DNA from: Algoriphagus lutimaris
Lineage (GTDB): Bacteria; Bacteroidota; Bacteroidia; Cytophagales; Cyclobacteriaceae
Assembly: GCF_017051705.1 (NCBI RefSeq)
Contig: NZ_JAFIDJ010000001.1
Span: 2,447,786-2,511,785, forward strand
DNA length: 64,000 bases
Reading direction: 5' to 3'
Every line of letters begins with the position of its first letter. Positions within the stretch are counted from its first letter, which is position 1. Shown here piece after piece: positions 45,402 through 53,558 of the stretch. The notes below the pieces were generated by a model, which was not told where the DNA came from, did no database searches, and saw only the letters and a program-made list of their open reading frames with translations. Position numbers and translations under genes: made by a program.

Positions 45402-47144
45402 ATGAAATCAAAAAATGAAATCACTCCATCTGAACTATTAGAAATCATAAAGCATGGGGCTCAGGTATGGGAGGAATGGCTGAAAAAAAATGCGCTTACT
45501 GAAAATTTTGACGAATATTTTAACAGCAATTTTCTTGATTCGGATATTGAATATATATCTCAAAAGGAGATGTTGGAAAGGAGAGTCAAAATCAATGGGC
45601 TATGCGAACTTGATCTTAGTGGTTTTGACCTACAGGAGTTTGATTTAAGATTTTTTCTTTTGAGAGGAGTAAATTTGGAAGGAGCGAATCTCTCAAATGC
45701 CAACTTGGAAGGAGTAAATCTCGAAAAAGCAAACCTTAAGGGAGCAACTCTTAAAGGGGTTATTCTTAAAGGAGCTAACCTTAAAGGAGCAAATCTCGAA
45801 AGAGTTAATCCCACAAAGGCAAGTGATTTAGATGATCCTTTTTTTTCAGAAAATCTTAGATCAAATCCAGGTAAAGCGGCAGATTTTTCAGGGGCAAATA
45901 TGGAAGGGGCTATTCTTGCCCATGCAAATCTTTATGGAGACAATCTATATGAAGCAAATCTAAAAGAGGCAATTCTCACAGAAGTCATTCTAACGGAAGC
46001 ATCTCTCGGTTCAGTAGATTTTACAAAAGCAAATCTTGTAAAAGCAAATCTTTGTAAAGCAGGTATTGGGTATGCGAATTTCACAGAGGCAAATCTTTAT
46101 AAAGCATATATCCCATATTCAAGTCTTTTTCATGTAGATCTTACAGGAGCAAATCTTCAAGAAGCAGATCTTGAAGAATCAGATCTTAAAGAAGCAAATC
46201 TATCAGGAGCAAACCTTGAAGGAGCAAACCTTGAAAAAACAAATCTTGAAAAAGCAAATCTGGAAGGTGCTAATCTTACACAAGTCGTTCTTACTCAAGC
46301 AATTCTTTTGAGCGCAAATTTTACAGGTGCAACCATCAGAAATTCAATCCTGGCATATACAGTCATGATTGATACGAATCTTTCTAATGCAGACTTAACT
46401 AATACCATCTTGACTGGATCTAATTTTACATATACTAAAATAGAGAACGCCATTTTTGATGGATGCAATGTATATGGAATTTCAGTTTGGGATTTAATCG
46501 GAGAACCAGCTTCACAAAATAATTTGGTTATTACCAATCAACAAGAACCTAATGTTAACCCTATTATTACGGTAGATGATATTGAAGTAGCTCAGTTTAT
46601 TTATTTGATGCTGAATAACACTAAAATTCGAAAAATTTTGACCACGATAACAGGTAAGGGAGTGTTAATTCTAGGTCGATTTTCTCCAGAAAGAAAGAAA
46701 ATATTAGATGCTATTCGTAATAAGTTAAGAGAATTGGATTTTGTCCCTATGATGTTTGATTTTGAACAAGTGGAATCCAGAGATTATACGGAGACCATTC
46801 AAATTTTAGCAGGTATGTCCAGGTTTGTTATCGCAGATATTACTAGCCCTAAAAGTAGTCCTCTTGAACTTCAAGCTACAGTTCCCAATTTTAAAATCCC
46901 ACTTATTCCAATTATTCAAGAAGATGAACAGGCGTTTGCCATGTTTTCAGATTTAAAAGGAAAATACAAATGGGTGCTGGAAGAATTAAAATATACAAGT
47001 GAAGTTGATTTAATTAAAGCATTTCAAAAAGGAATAATTGATCGTGCAATTGAAAAAGAGAAAGAATTATTTAAAGAGAAAGAGAAGCCAAAATTTGATG
47101 AAGATGTAAAGGATAATCGCCCCTCTACCTCTGATTATTTTTAA
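45402..47144 (+). CDS. pentapeptide-repeat protein with C-terminal Rossmann/TIR-like domain
   Basis: About 580 residues from the ATG at 45402; the frame extends to a TTG at 45384 that is part of the boundary element. N-terminal about 70 residues contain HGAQVWEEWLKKN. Residues about 75-375 are a right-handed pentapeptide-repeat helix (A(D/N)Lxx units such as LEGANLSNANLEGVNLEKAN). From about residue 418, GVLILGRFSPERKKILDAIR, FDFEQVESRDYTET and MSRFVIADITSPKSSP form a Rossmann-like domain reminiscent of TIR or nucleoside-deoxyribosyltransferase folds. This combination is also found in cyanobacteria. Role unknown; a signalling or defence function is speculative. Confidence 0.82.
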   Translation: MKSKNEITPSELLEIIKHGAQVWEEWLKKNALTENFDEYFNSNFLDSDIEYISQKEMLERRVKINGLCELDLSGFDLQEFDLRFFLLRGVNLEGANLSNANLEGVNLEKANLKGATLKGVILKGANLKGANLERVNPTKASDLDDPFFSENLRSNPGKAADFSGANMEGAILAHANLYGDNLYEANLKEAILTEVILTEASLGSVDFTKANLVKANLCKAGIGYANFTEANLYKAYIPYSSLFHVDLTGANLQEADLEESDLKEANLSGANLEGANLEKTNLEKANLEGANLTQVVLTQAILLSANFTGATIRNSILAYTVMIDTNLSNADLTNTILTGSNFTYTKIENAIFDGCNVYGISVWDLIGEPASQNNLVITNQQEPNVNPIITVDDIEVAQFIYLMLNNTKIRKILTTITGKGVLILGRFSPERKKILDAIRNKLRELDFVPMMFDFEQVESRDYTETIQILAGMSRFVIADITSPKSSPLELQATVPNFKIPLIPIIQEDEQAFAMFSDLKGKYKWVLEELKYTSEVDLIKAFQKGIIDRAIEKEKELFKEKEKPKFDEDVKDNRPSTSDYF

Positions 47145-47604
47145 GAGACTGATTGTTACTATTAAAAATGGCAATTATTTGATTTTATGATGTTCAAGTA
47201 ATTATTGCCATTTTGGATGCAATCCTGAACCCAAATCATAGGATTTAAATCTGTATTTTAAAAGCCCAGTATTTTTTCATCTTAAATGATTTAACCAAGA
47301 AGTTTACCAGCCTTTTGATCATTCTTTGAGATTACAACCGCGATAATTATCAGACCTAGAAGTGGGGAGTGATCACTGCAAACTGACCACTGAAAACTAA
47401 TTAAGGATACTATAAGCCTTATGATCAAAGACTTTTGGGATAGGGTAGAGATGGAAGTCATTGAAATCCTTATTTTAGAATAAACAACAAGTAATTCACT
47501 CTGAACCAATTGAATAGTTATGAAATAGGCTAGCCCAACCCAGGCTTTTACAAGTAATAGCAGTACTGATAAATTTTATCCCTGTCATTTTAAAATTCGA
47601 CGAT
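47145..47604. repeat. repeat-bearing spacer with terminator-like hairpin
   Basis: Terminator-like hairpin (47165-47214), the AATCCT/AGGATT hairpin element (47214-47253), ACAACCGCGATAATTATC element (about 47333), a short GACCACT patch (47368-47395), an R5-type module (about 47415-47480) and a degenerate boundary hairpin before 47605. No ORF. Confidence 0.65.
47165..47214 (+). terminator. hairpin after the pentapeptide gene
   Basis: AAAATGGCAATTATT pairs with AATTATTGCCATTTT with minor mismatches, 20 bp after the stop and ending in TTTT. Could be a terminator or another attC-like end. Confidence 0.5.
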
Positions 47605-48732
47605 ATGTCCACAATAAAAAAAGCTTTTCCATTCCGAAATTTTCTCCTTTCATGCATTTTACTACAGAGCATTAATGCGTTTGGTCAAGGCCAGGAAAAA
47701 ACAGAACCCCAGTTAATTAATGCCAGTCCAACAGATAATTTACCTCCCTATATAAAACTTGTAAGCGGCTTTGGAGAACGTCCGGATTGGTCTCATGATG
47801 GCCGGTTCATTTTGTTTTTAGACAAACCAATGGGCGAAGTATATGAAATGGAATTAGCAACTGGAATAATCCGTCCAAAAACCAGACATTTCAATCATTA
47901 CGGTTTTACCAGAGCCATGTATTTATCAAATGGGGACATTCTACTTTCAGGTCCCAATGCACCATTTGACCCTACCAACATTGAAGAAAGGGATAAAGCG
48001 CGTGACTTAACCTGGTTGTATGTCATGGATAAAAATGGAAATACACCCCCGGTTTCATTAAACACACTCTGTGCTGAAGGTCCAGCTGTTTCCAGAAATA
48101 GGATGAGAATAGCCTGGACTCACCGGGACCGGCAATTACCTGAGCTAGGAAAAAACAGGGCAAAGCTATTAATGGCCGAAATAATTTATCAGGATGGAAT
48201 TCCTAAGCTAGCCAACGAAAGGGAGATTTTTGATTCAAAACAATTACCCTTTTCACTGGGTCATGCAAGTCTTGAAACACAAAGCCTTGTCCCTCCCGAA
48301 GATGTAAAAGTAACTTTCGCTGTTTATACCATTGATAATGGGAATAATACGGATGTTTATATGGTTGACAGCGAAACCGGAGAATACAGGACGATCACTA
48401 ATTCCCCTTGCTGCTACGATGAGCCCGAAGGAATATTCCCTGATGGGTTACACACCTTAGTCGAACACGGGAATTCTGAGAAAAATGCCTGGCCTTTGCT
48501 AGATCTGTATAAATTGAAATTAGATGGTTCAGGGGCAATGCAAAGATTAACGCATTTCACTGACTACAAGGGATACAAGGCCAATCAAGGAGTAATTTCA
48601 GACGATGGAAGATATTTATGTTTTCAGATAGGAAAAGATAATACAGAACCTGGCGTAGGCTTTGGTTTTCTAATCATGGATTTGGAAGAAGCTTCAAAAC
48701 ACCTGGAAGATTTTAAAACATATGATAAATAA
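47605..48732 (+). CDS. exported TolB-like beta-propeller protein of unknown function
   Basis: 375 residues. Signal peptide through about residue 28 (LLQSINAFGQGQ). Repeated WSHDGRFILFLDKP, IFPDGLHTLVE and ISDDGRYLCFQIG strands are typical of WD40-like/TolB propeller blades. No catalytic domain is attached. A CC pair occurs in NSPCCYDEPEG. Single gene between repeats. Confidence 0.75.
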   Translation: MSTIKKAFPFRNFLLSCILLQSINAFGQGQEKTEPQLINASPTDNLPPYIKLVSGFGERPDWSHDGRFILFLDKPMGEVYEMELATGIIRPKTRHFNHYGFTRAMYLSNGDILLSGPNAPFDPTNIEERDKARDLTWLYVMDKNGNTPPVSLNTLCAEGPAVSRNRMRIAWTHRDRQLPELGKNRAKLLMAEIIYQDGIPKLANEREIFDSKQLPFSLGHASLETQSLVPPEDVKVTFAVYTIDNGNNTDVYMVDSETGEYRTITNSPCCYDEPEGIFPDGLHTLVEHGNSEKNAWPLLDLYKLKLDGSGAMQRLTHFTDYKGYKANQGVISDDGRYLCFQIGKDNTEPGVGFGFLIMDLEEASKHLEDFKTYDK

Positions 48733-49168
48733 TAGAACTACAGCTACCAGTGTATTTAAGTACATGCAGGTTCGGGGCTATATTGAAATATGAAAACTTA
48801 ATTCAAAGGGCAGCATTCACTGATAAGTTGAGGAGTTAAAACCCAGGATTACATATAAAAGAACCCTCCTTTAAAAACTTTCAGTAGCTCCTTTCTTTAG
48901 ATCTATTTCATAGACGAAAAGGAGATTTTAAATCTTGTGATCAAAAACCTTTTGGAATAGGATAGAGATGAAACCCGCCGAAATCCCTATTTTGTTTACC
49001 ACAACACTGAATTAATACTTATAAAAACCTTGCGGAAATTTACCAAAAGGGTATAGATTATTGAGTTTAAACAAGTGTTGTACTTATCACGGGGCAAGTC
49101 ATTTTTAGCGAGAAAATCAGGAAAACCAATACGTTAATATAATTTAATAATCAACTAACTATAAAATC
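48733..49168. repeat. repeat-bearing spacer with R5-type module and hairpin
   Basis: CAGCTACCAGTGTATTTAAG after the stop (possible degenerate attC left arm), an R5-type module (about 48920-48995), then the hairpin 49002-49083 in which ACAACACT pairs with AGTGTTGT. The next gene starts 92 bp after GTTGTAC. No ORF. Confidence 0.62.
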
Positions 49169-49576
49169 ATGACCATTGAACAAAACATTGAAATTATTGA
49201 ATCATTATACAACGCTTTCTCAACTGGTGATATGCCAACCGTATTGGGGCTAATGCATCCTGATATCGAATGGAATGAGGCCGAAAGTAATTCCCTTGCC
49301 GAAGGAAACCCATACATTGGGCCAGATGCAATTTTAGAAGGCGTATTTACTAACCTTGGAAATAAACATGAATACTTTGGATTACAGGATATAAAAATCC
49401 ATGGCATGAATAATAATATGATCCTAGCTACTCTACGGTACGATGCTAAAGTAAAATCTACAGGTAAGGCTTATAATGCACAGGCTGCACATTTATGGAC
49501 CCTTAATGATGAAGGAAAAATTATTGCCTTTCAACAATATGTAGACACCAAGAAATTGGCGGATTCAGAAGTATAG
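49169..49576 (+). CDS. SnoaL-like/nuclear transport factor 2 family protein
   Basis: 135 residues. Starts IEQNIEIIESLYNAFSTGDM and continues MHPDIEWNEAE, with the cone-shaped alpha+beta order of NTF2/SnoaL proteins (ketosteroid-isomerase related). Such proteins are small ligand-binding or isomerase domains; no substrate can be inferred. A single gene between boundary elements. Confidence 0.85.
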   Translation: MTIEQNIEIIESLYNAFSTGDMPTVLGLMHPDIEWNEAESNSLAEGNPYIGPDAILEGVFTNLGNKHEYFGLQDIKIHGMNNNMILATLRYDAKVKSTGKAYNAQAAHLWTLNDEGKIIAFQQYVDTKKLADSEV

Positions 49577-49969
49577 GATTGATTAAGGCTACTGCCTAGA
49601 AATTTTATATTAACAATAGCTCAATATTGTATAACCGTAATTATTTCGGGTTCGACTATGTCCGAATCCACATGGAGTTGCTATGGTCTGTGCCTGACAG
49701 ATAAGCCGTATCTTAAAACCCGTAACTGACGGTTACACAATCCGCCCTAAAAAATCCTTCGAGCCCCCAGCACCCCTTTATTTATCGAGGGCTAAAAAGG
49801 AGATCATCAGCCTTGTGATCAAAAAAATTAAGGGTAGGAAAAAGATAGAAGTCACTGAAATCCTTAATTTTATACGAAGCACTGCTCCTATCTTGTGGAT
49901 AATTGTGATATAAACGCAATTGATTTTTGGAGTTTCTTATACAAGTGCTACCTATCACCAATCTTAACT
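49577..49969. repeat. degenerate attC-like site and R5-type module
   Basis: AACAATAGCTCAATATTGTATAACCG...CGTAACTGACGGTTACAC (about 49612-49745) is a decayed relative of the intact site at 52234-52369. It is followed by a CCTTCGAG segment, an R5-type module (49797-49870) and a terminal hairpin to GTGCTACC (49878-49953). No ORF. Confidence 0.6.
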
Positions 49970-50689
49970 ATGAAAAAAATCCTTCTTGCATTTATCTTTT
50001 TTACCTGTTGCTATTCATCAAAACTTTCTGCTCAAAATGGAATAGATTCCACGTTATTAAAAGAATTAGAGCGAATGTTTGAAATTGATCAGTTAGCAGC
50101 ATCTAAGTCCAGAAGCTCTTCGAGTTTATCGACTACTGAGTGGGCTGACAGTGTTTACCAGGCTCATCAAATATTTCTTGAAAATACTCTTAATAAGTTT
50201 GGCTATCCTGGTTATGACAAGTTGGGTAAAAGAGGCTCTAATCTTTATTGGGTGATGGTTCAACATTCTGATTTTGATACAAATTTTCAGAAACGAGTTC
50301 TCGATTCGTTGTATCAAGAAGTACAGATTAACAATGCTGACCCTGTTAACTATGCCTATTTATTGGATAGAATTAAGATGAACTTGGGTGAAAAGTTGGT
50401 TTATGGCACGCAAGTAACTTATCATTGGTTTACAGGAAAAGCTCGCATTAGGCCTACAATTGACCCTGAAAATCTAAATAGTAGAAGAGCTGAGATTGGT
50501 CTAGAACCAATTGAAGTATATCTGGAAGAAATGAACGAGGTAAATAATTTACAGGGCAACTCAATTATAGGCGGAATAACAAATTTGGGGTTATTGTTGA
50601 TAATCACCTTAATAGTAATATCAACTTTAGTTGTACTCTTACTTTTTAAAAGGAAAAGAGCAATAGATAAAAAACCTAAACTGAATTAA
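49970..50689 (+). CDS. DUF6624-type exported protein with C-terminal membrane anchor
   Basis: 239 residues from the ATG at 49970; the frame opens 25 codons earlier inside the boundary hairpin, but the later ATG gives a clean signal peptide (MKKILLAFIFFTCCYSSKLS). The body has the DUF6624 pattern: MFEIDQLAAS, KFGYPGYDKLGKRGSNLYW, VMVQHSDFD, YAYLLDRIKMNLGEKLVYGT. A C-terminal helix (LGLLLIITLIVISTLVVLLL) followed by KRKRAIDKK anchors it. Function unknown. Confidence 0.8.
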   Translation: MKKILLAFIFFTCCYSSKLSAQNGIDSTLLKELERMFEIDQLAASKSRSSSSLSTTEWADSVYQAHQIFLENTLNKFGYPGYDKLGKRGSNLYWVMVQHSDFDTNFQKRVLDSLYQEVQINNADPVNYAYLLDRIKMNLGEKLVYGTQVTYHWFTGKARIRPTIDPENLNSRRAEIGLEPIEVYLEEMNEVNNLQGNSIIGGITNLGLLLIITLIVISTLVVLLLFKRKRAIDKKPKLN

Positions 50690-51296
50690 TACGCAGTTTA
50701 GCCAAACCGCTGTATCCAATTTGAATAGATTTAATCAGGAAAGTTATATTCTTTTTGATCATACTTTGGGGTTACATCCGCTATCAGATCCCGAAGAGCG
50801 GTTAATTGGTCTTTGATATTTTGAAAGAGATTTCTCAGTTGTTCCTCCTTCGAAATGACCTTTCTACTACTCTGCATGATGATCACAGATCATTGCCCCT
50901 AATTACTGCAACTGCCTACTTGTTTCAGATTCAGCTATTATGAATTGCCAAAGAGATTTATCAGTTCACGAATAATCGGGATCGGCAGTTCCTTCTTCGA
51001 AATTACCTGATCACTATTCTGCAAGCTGATCACTGATCACTGACCACTGACCACTGACCACTGACCACTGAAAACTAATTCAGTATCCTGCAAACCTTTC
51101 AAAAGTTATTTTTCATCAATTGGAAGGAGATTATAAATCTTGTGCTCAAAAACTTTTGGGATAGGGTAGAGATGAAAGTCACTGAAAACCTTAATTTTAT
51201 AACAAGGACTCCACCTACTTGTGGATAATTGCGATTTATACGCAATAGATTTTTGGAGCAGCGTATGTACAAGTGTTTCCACACATTTAAAAAAAG
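50690..51296. repeat. ORF-less repeat block N3
   Basis: Starts after AAACC-GCTGTATCCAATTTG (50709). Shortened ACATCCGCTATC element (about 50765-50800), two copies of the TTTCTCAGTT/TTTATCAGTT element (50827 and 50955), a GACCACT array (51018-51070), the ACTAATTCAGTATCCTGCAA element, an R5-type module (51120-51195) and the terminal hairpin 51207-51284 ending GTGTTTCCACAC. No ORF. Confidence 0.68.
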
Positions 51297-52226
51297 ATGA
51301 TGACAAGAAAAGTATACTTCACAATATTTGTTTTGATTGTGTCCTGTAATTTGACTTTTGGACAATGGCCAATGTCAAACGACCCTGAATTTAACTCTGA
51401 AGTAAAAGAGCCAACTTATAAAAAGGGGAAAGGACCAAAAATACTCTTAGATGGTGCTCACCATAACTTTTTTATTCAATGGGATTTTATAAAACCTTTC
51501 TCTGACCTGGCAAAAGCTGATGGATACCAAACAATAGTAGATAGTTCAAAATTTACACCTGAATATTTAAAACGCTTTGACGTTGTAATGATTATTACGT
51601 CTCTTCCATTCAACTTCACCACTAAAAATCAGGTAACAGATGAATCTACGTTCTCTAAAGACGAGATAAATAGCTTGTATGATTGGGTTAACAACGGTGG
51701 TTCACTTTTAGTTTTTAGTGAACATGCACCATTTGACCAAGCAATCAACCCACTTCTAAATCAGTTTGGAATTGAGTCGAGTATTGGAACAACAATTGAC
51801 AGTTTGAACTATAACAAAGAAATTGGAAGAACAGGATGGATAGAATTTACCAAGGATAATGGACTTCTAAATATTGAACATCCAATAGTTAAAGGGAGAA
51901 CACCGTCGAATCAAGTTAATCGCTTGCTGACATTTGGAGGTAGTGGACTTAATGGAAAGAATTATACCAACCTGTTAAGGTTGTCTGAATCATCAGAAAA
52001 CGTAGTTCATAGTACAGGAGTTGGGCCAATTGGAAAAGGTAATTCACAGGCTTTGGCAGGAAATGTCGGTAAAGGAAAAGTAGTTGCTCTTGGAGATTCG
52101 AACGGATTTACAGCAATGGTTTTTGACCAAAATGATGGAACAAAACAAAAAGCTGGTATGAATTTAGAAAATTACGATTGGAAACAATTTGTATTGAATA
52201 CTTTATACTGGCTATCAACTGAATAA
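51297..52226 (+). CDS. exported DUF4350-like protein
   Basis: 309 residues with a signal peptide (VYFTIFVLIVSCNLTFGQWP). The body begins GKGPKILLDGAHHNFFIQWD and contains VVMIITSLPF, LYDWVNNGGSLLVFSEHAPF and GKGKVVALGDSNGFTA, a Rossmann/GATase1-like layout as in DUF4350 and the GldG-like ABC accessory proteins. The function is unknown. It is flanked by the best-defined cassette boundaries of the array (51275 and 52234-52369). Confidence 0.78.
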   Translation: MMTRKVYFTIFVLIVSCNLTFGQWPMSNDPEFNSEVKEPTYKKGKGPKILLDGAHHNFFIQWDFIKPFSDLAKADGYQTIVDSSKFTPEYLKRFDVVMIITSLPFNFTTKNQVTDESTFSKDEINSLYDWVNNGGSLLVFSEHAPFDQAINPLLNQFGIESSIGTTIDSLNYNKEIGRTGWIEFTKDNGLLNIEHPIVKGRTPSNQVNRLLTFGGSGLNGKNYTNLLRLSESSENVVHSTGVGPIGKGNSQALAGNVGKGKVVALGDSNGFTAMVFDQNDGTKQKAGMNLENYDWKQFVLNTLYWLSTE

Positions 52227-52233
52227 AAAAAAC

Positions 52234-52369
52234 GTGTGGTAACAATGTATAACCGCAATTACGGTGGATTCGACTACGTCCGAATCCACTAGGAATTGCT
52301 AAAGTCAGTGCCATACCGAAAATTACCGCATATTAACCCGTAACTGACAGTTATACGAGACCGTTAGGC
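52234..52369 (+). other. attC-like site closing the DUF4350 cassette
   Basis: R''-like GTGTGGTAAC (52234-52243) is the reverse complement of the cassette start GTTTCCACAC (51275-51284) at 9 of 10. Stems: GTATAAC/GTTATAC (7 bp, 52247-52253 with 52350-52356), TTACGG/CCGTAA (52259-52264 with 52338-52343), GTGGATTCG/CGAATCCAC (52264-52272 with 52281-52289). It ends GACC-GTTAGGC, which fits the canonical integron core GTTRRRY. 136 bp. Confidence 0.62.
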
Positions 52370-52392
52370 TTCATTATGACCTACCTTTAGCA

Positions 52393-53112
52393 ATGATAAA
52401 ATTGTTTAGAAATATTCGTCAAAATTTGCTTTCCGAGGGAAAAACTGGAAAGTATATGAAATACGCCATTGGAGAAATTATTTTGGTAGTTATTGGTATT
52501 TTGATTGCATTAGCGATAAACAATTGGAATGAGGCAAGAAAAAATAGGGTTAAAGAAAAAGACATTCTTTTTGAAATTGCAGAAACCCTAGAAGTTAATG
52601 CAAAAACACTCGATTCTAGTATTTTTTGGGGAAATAGATTTATTAAAGAGCGGCAAAACTATCTTAAATCAGTTAGGGAGAAAAAACCTTATAATGACAC
52701 AATGCAACAAGGTTTTCAACGTATGAATTTGGGATTTTCTCGTACAGCTCTTTCAAAATCTGGATATGAAATGCTAAAGATTAGTGGATTTGATTTATTA
52801 CAATCAAAGTCCTTAAAAAAAGAAATACTTAATTTATTTGAAGTTACTTATCCTAATTTAGAACTCAGAGAAAATGATAATCGCCTAAATATTATACTAG
52901 AAAATGTCCAATTATACTATTGGCAAAATTTCATGGATACAGACAGTGGCAAATTTCCTATTAATTATGAGCAGCTTTTAAATGATAACTACTTTTATGA
53001 ACTGATAAATGCTTATCTGGAAAGGGAGACTTTATTACGTAATTGGAAAACGGAAACCTTCGATGAAAATAACCGAGTTCTACAATTAATTAATGATGAA
53101 TTAAAAAATTAA
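52393..53112 (+). CDS. DUF6090 family membrane protein, copy 6 of 6
   Basis: 239 residues. Head MIKLFRNIRQNLLSEGKTGK, membrane helix AIGEIILVVIGILIALAINN (about 29-47), central motif GYEMLKISGFDLLQSKSLKK with EILNLFEVTYPNLE as in copy 5. It starts 30 bp after GTTAGGC and shares the leader CTTCATTATGACC with copies 4 and 5, although it follows a different type of boundary. Function unknown. Confidence 0.88.
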   Translation: MIKLFRNIRQNLLSEGKTGKYMKYAIGEIILVVIGILIALAINNWNEARKNRVKEKDILFEIAETLEVNAKTLDSSIFWGNRFIKERQNYLKSVREKKPYNDTMQQGFQRMNLGFSRTALSKSGYEMLKISGFDLLQSKSLKKEILNLFEVTYPNLELRENDNRLNIILENVQLYYWQNFMDTDSGKFPINYEQLLNDNYFYELINAYLERETLLRNWKTETFDENNRVLQLINDELKN

Positions 53113-53529
53113 CGAAAGCACAATACCGGCTATAATTCATTGCTTCTGACTTTCCTCGCTGAAAGTCCTTGCAAATTTGCTATCCTCAGTTTACGGTTGA
53201 AAATCCTTGCGGATTTTATCGCAGCGAAACCCTTGCCAAACCGCTGTATCCAATTTGAATAGATTTAATCAGGAAAGTTATATTCTTTTCATACTTTGGA
53301 ATTACAACCGCGATATTTATGGGGTCCCCAAAAGCGGGAAGTCTACATAAAAACCCTCCGAAATCTTCACGACTCCGGAGGTTTATATCTTTCAGCTATT
53401 GCGTATTACCTAAGAGATTTCTCAGTCCCCGATAATCGAGACTTGTAGTACCTCCTTCGAAATGGCCTGACTACTACGCAGCTTGCTGATCACTGAGACT
53501 GCCCACAGCGATTATCTAATTCAAATAAA
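53113..53529. repeat. ORF-less repeat block N4 (right end of the array)
   Basis: GCACAATACCGGCTATAATTC (53119 on), then imperfect inverted repeats with CCTTGC words, AAACC-GCTGTATCCAATTTG (53239 on), ACAACCGCGATATTTATG element (about 53305), terminator-like hairpin (53348-53385), TTTCTCAGTCCCCGATAATC element (about 53413) and a GATCACTGAG remnant. GCACAA is the complement expected for a cassette starting TTGTGC, but this gene's cassette starts TTAGGC. No ORF. Confidence 0.6.
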
Positions 53530-53558
53530 ACCTTCGAGGTCCCAAAGACCTCAAAGGT
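53530..53558 (-). terminator. terminator of ettA, built from the dispersed ACCTTTGAGGT palindrome
   Basis: ACCTTCGAGGTC and GACCTCAAAGGT pair (11 of 12) around a 5-nt loop, and on the minus strand the hairpin is followed by TTTTATTTG. It begins at the ettA stop codon. Same palindrome family as 26444-26472. Confidence 0.7.

Noticed and set aside
47541-48790. Cassette boundaries of the TolB-like gene
   Set aside because: Start (GTAATAGCAG) and end (CAGCTACCAG) show only partial complementarity that could be chance.
53119-53250. Matching attC-like site for DUF6090 copy 6
   Set aside because: It begins GCACAA although this cassette starts TTAGGC, so the expected complement GCCTAAC is missing; kept only as a repeat block.
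27107-53500. Prophage or conjugative element
   Set aside because: No integrase, structural phage gene, relaxase or T4SS gene is present; the genes are single and unrelated.
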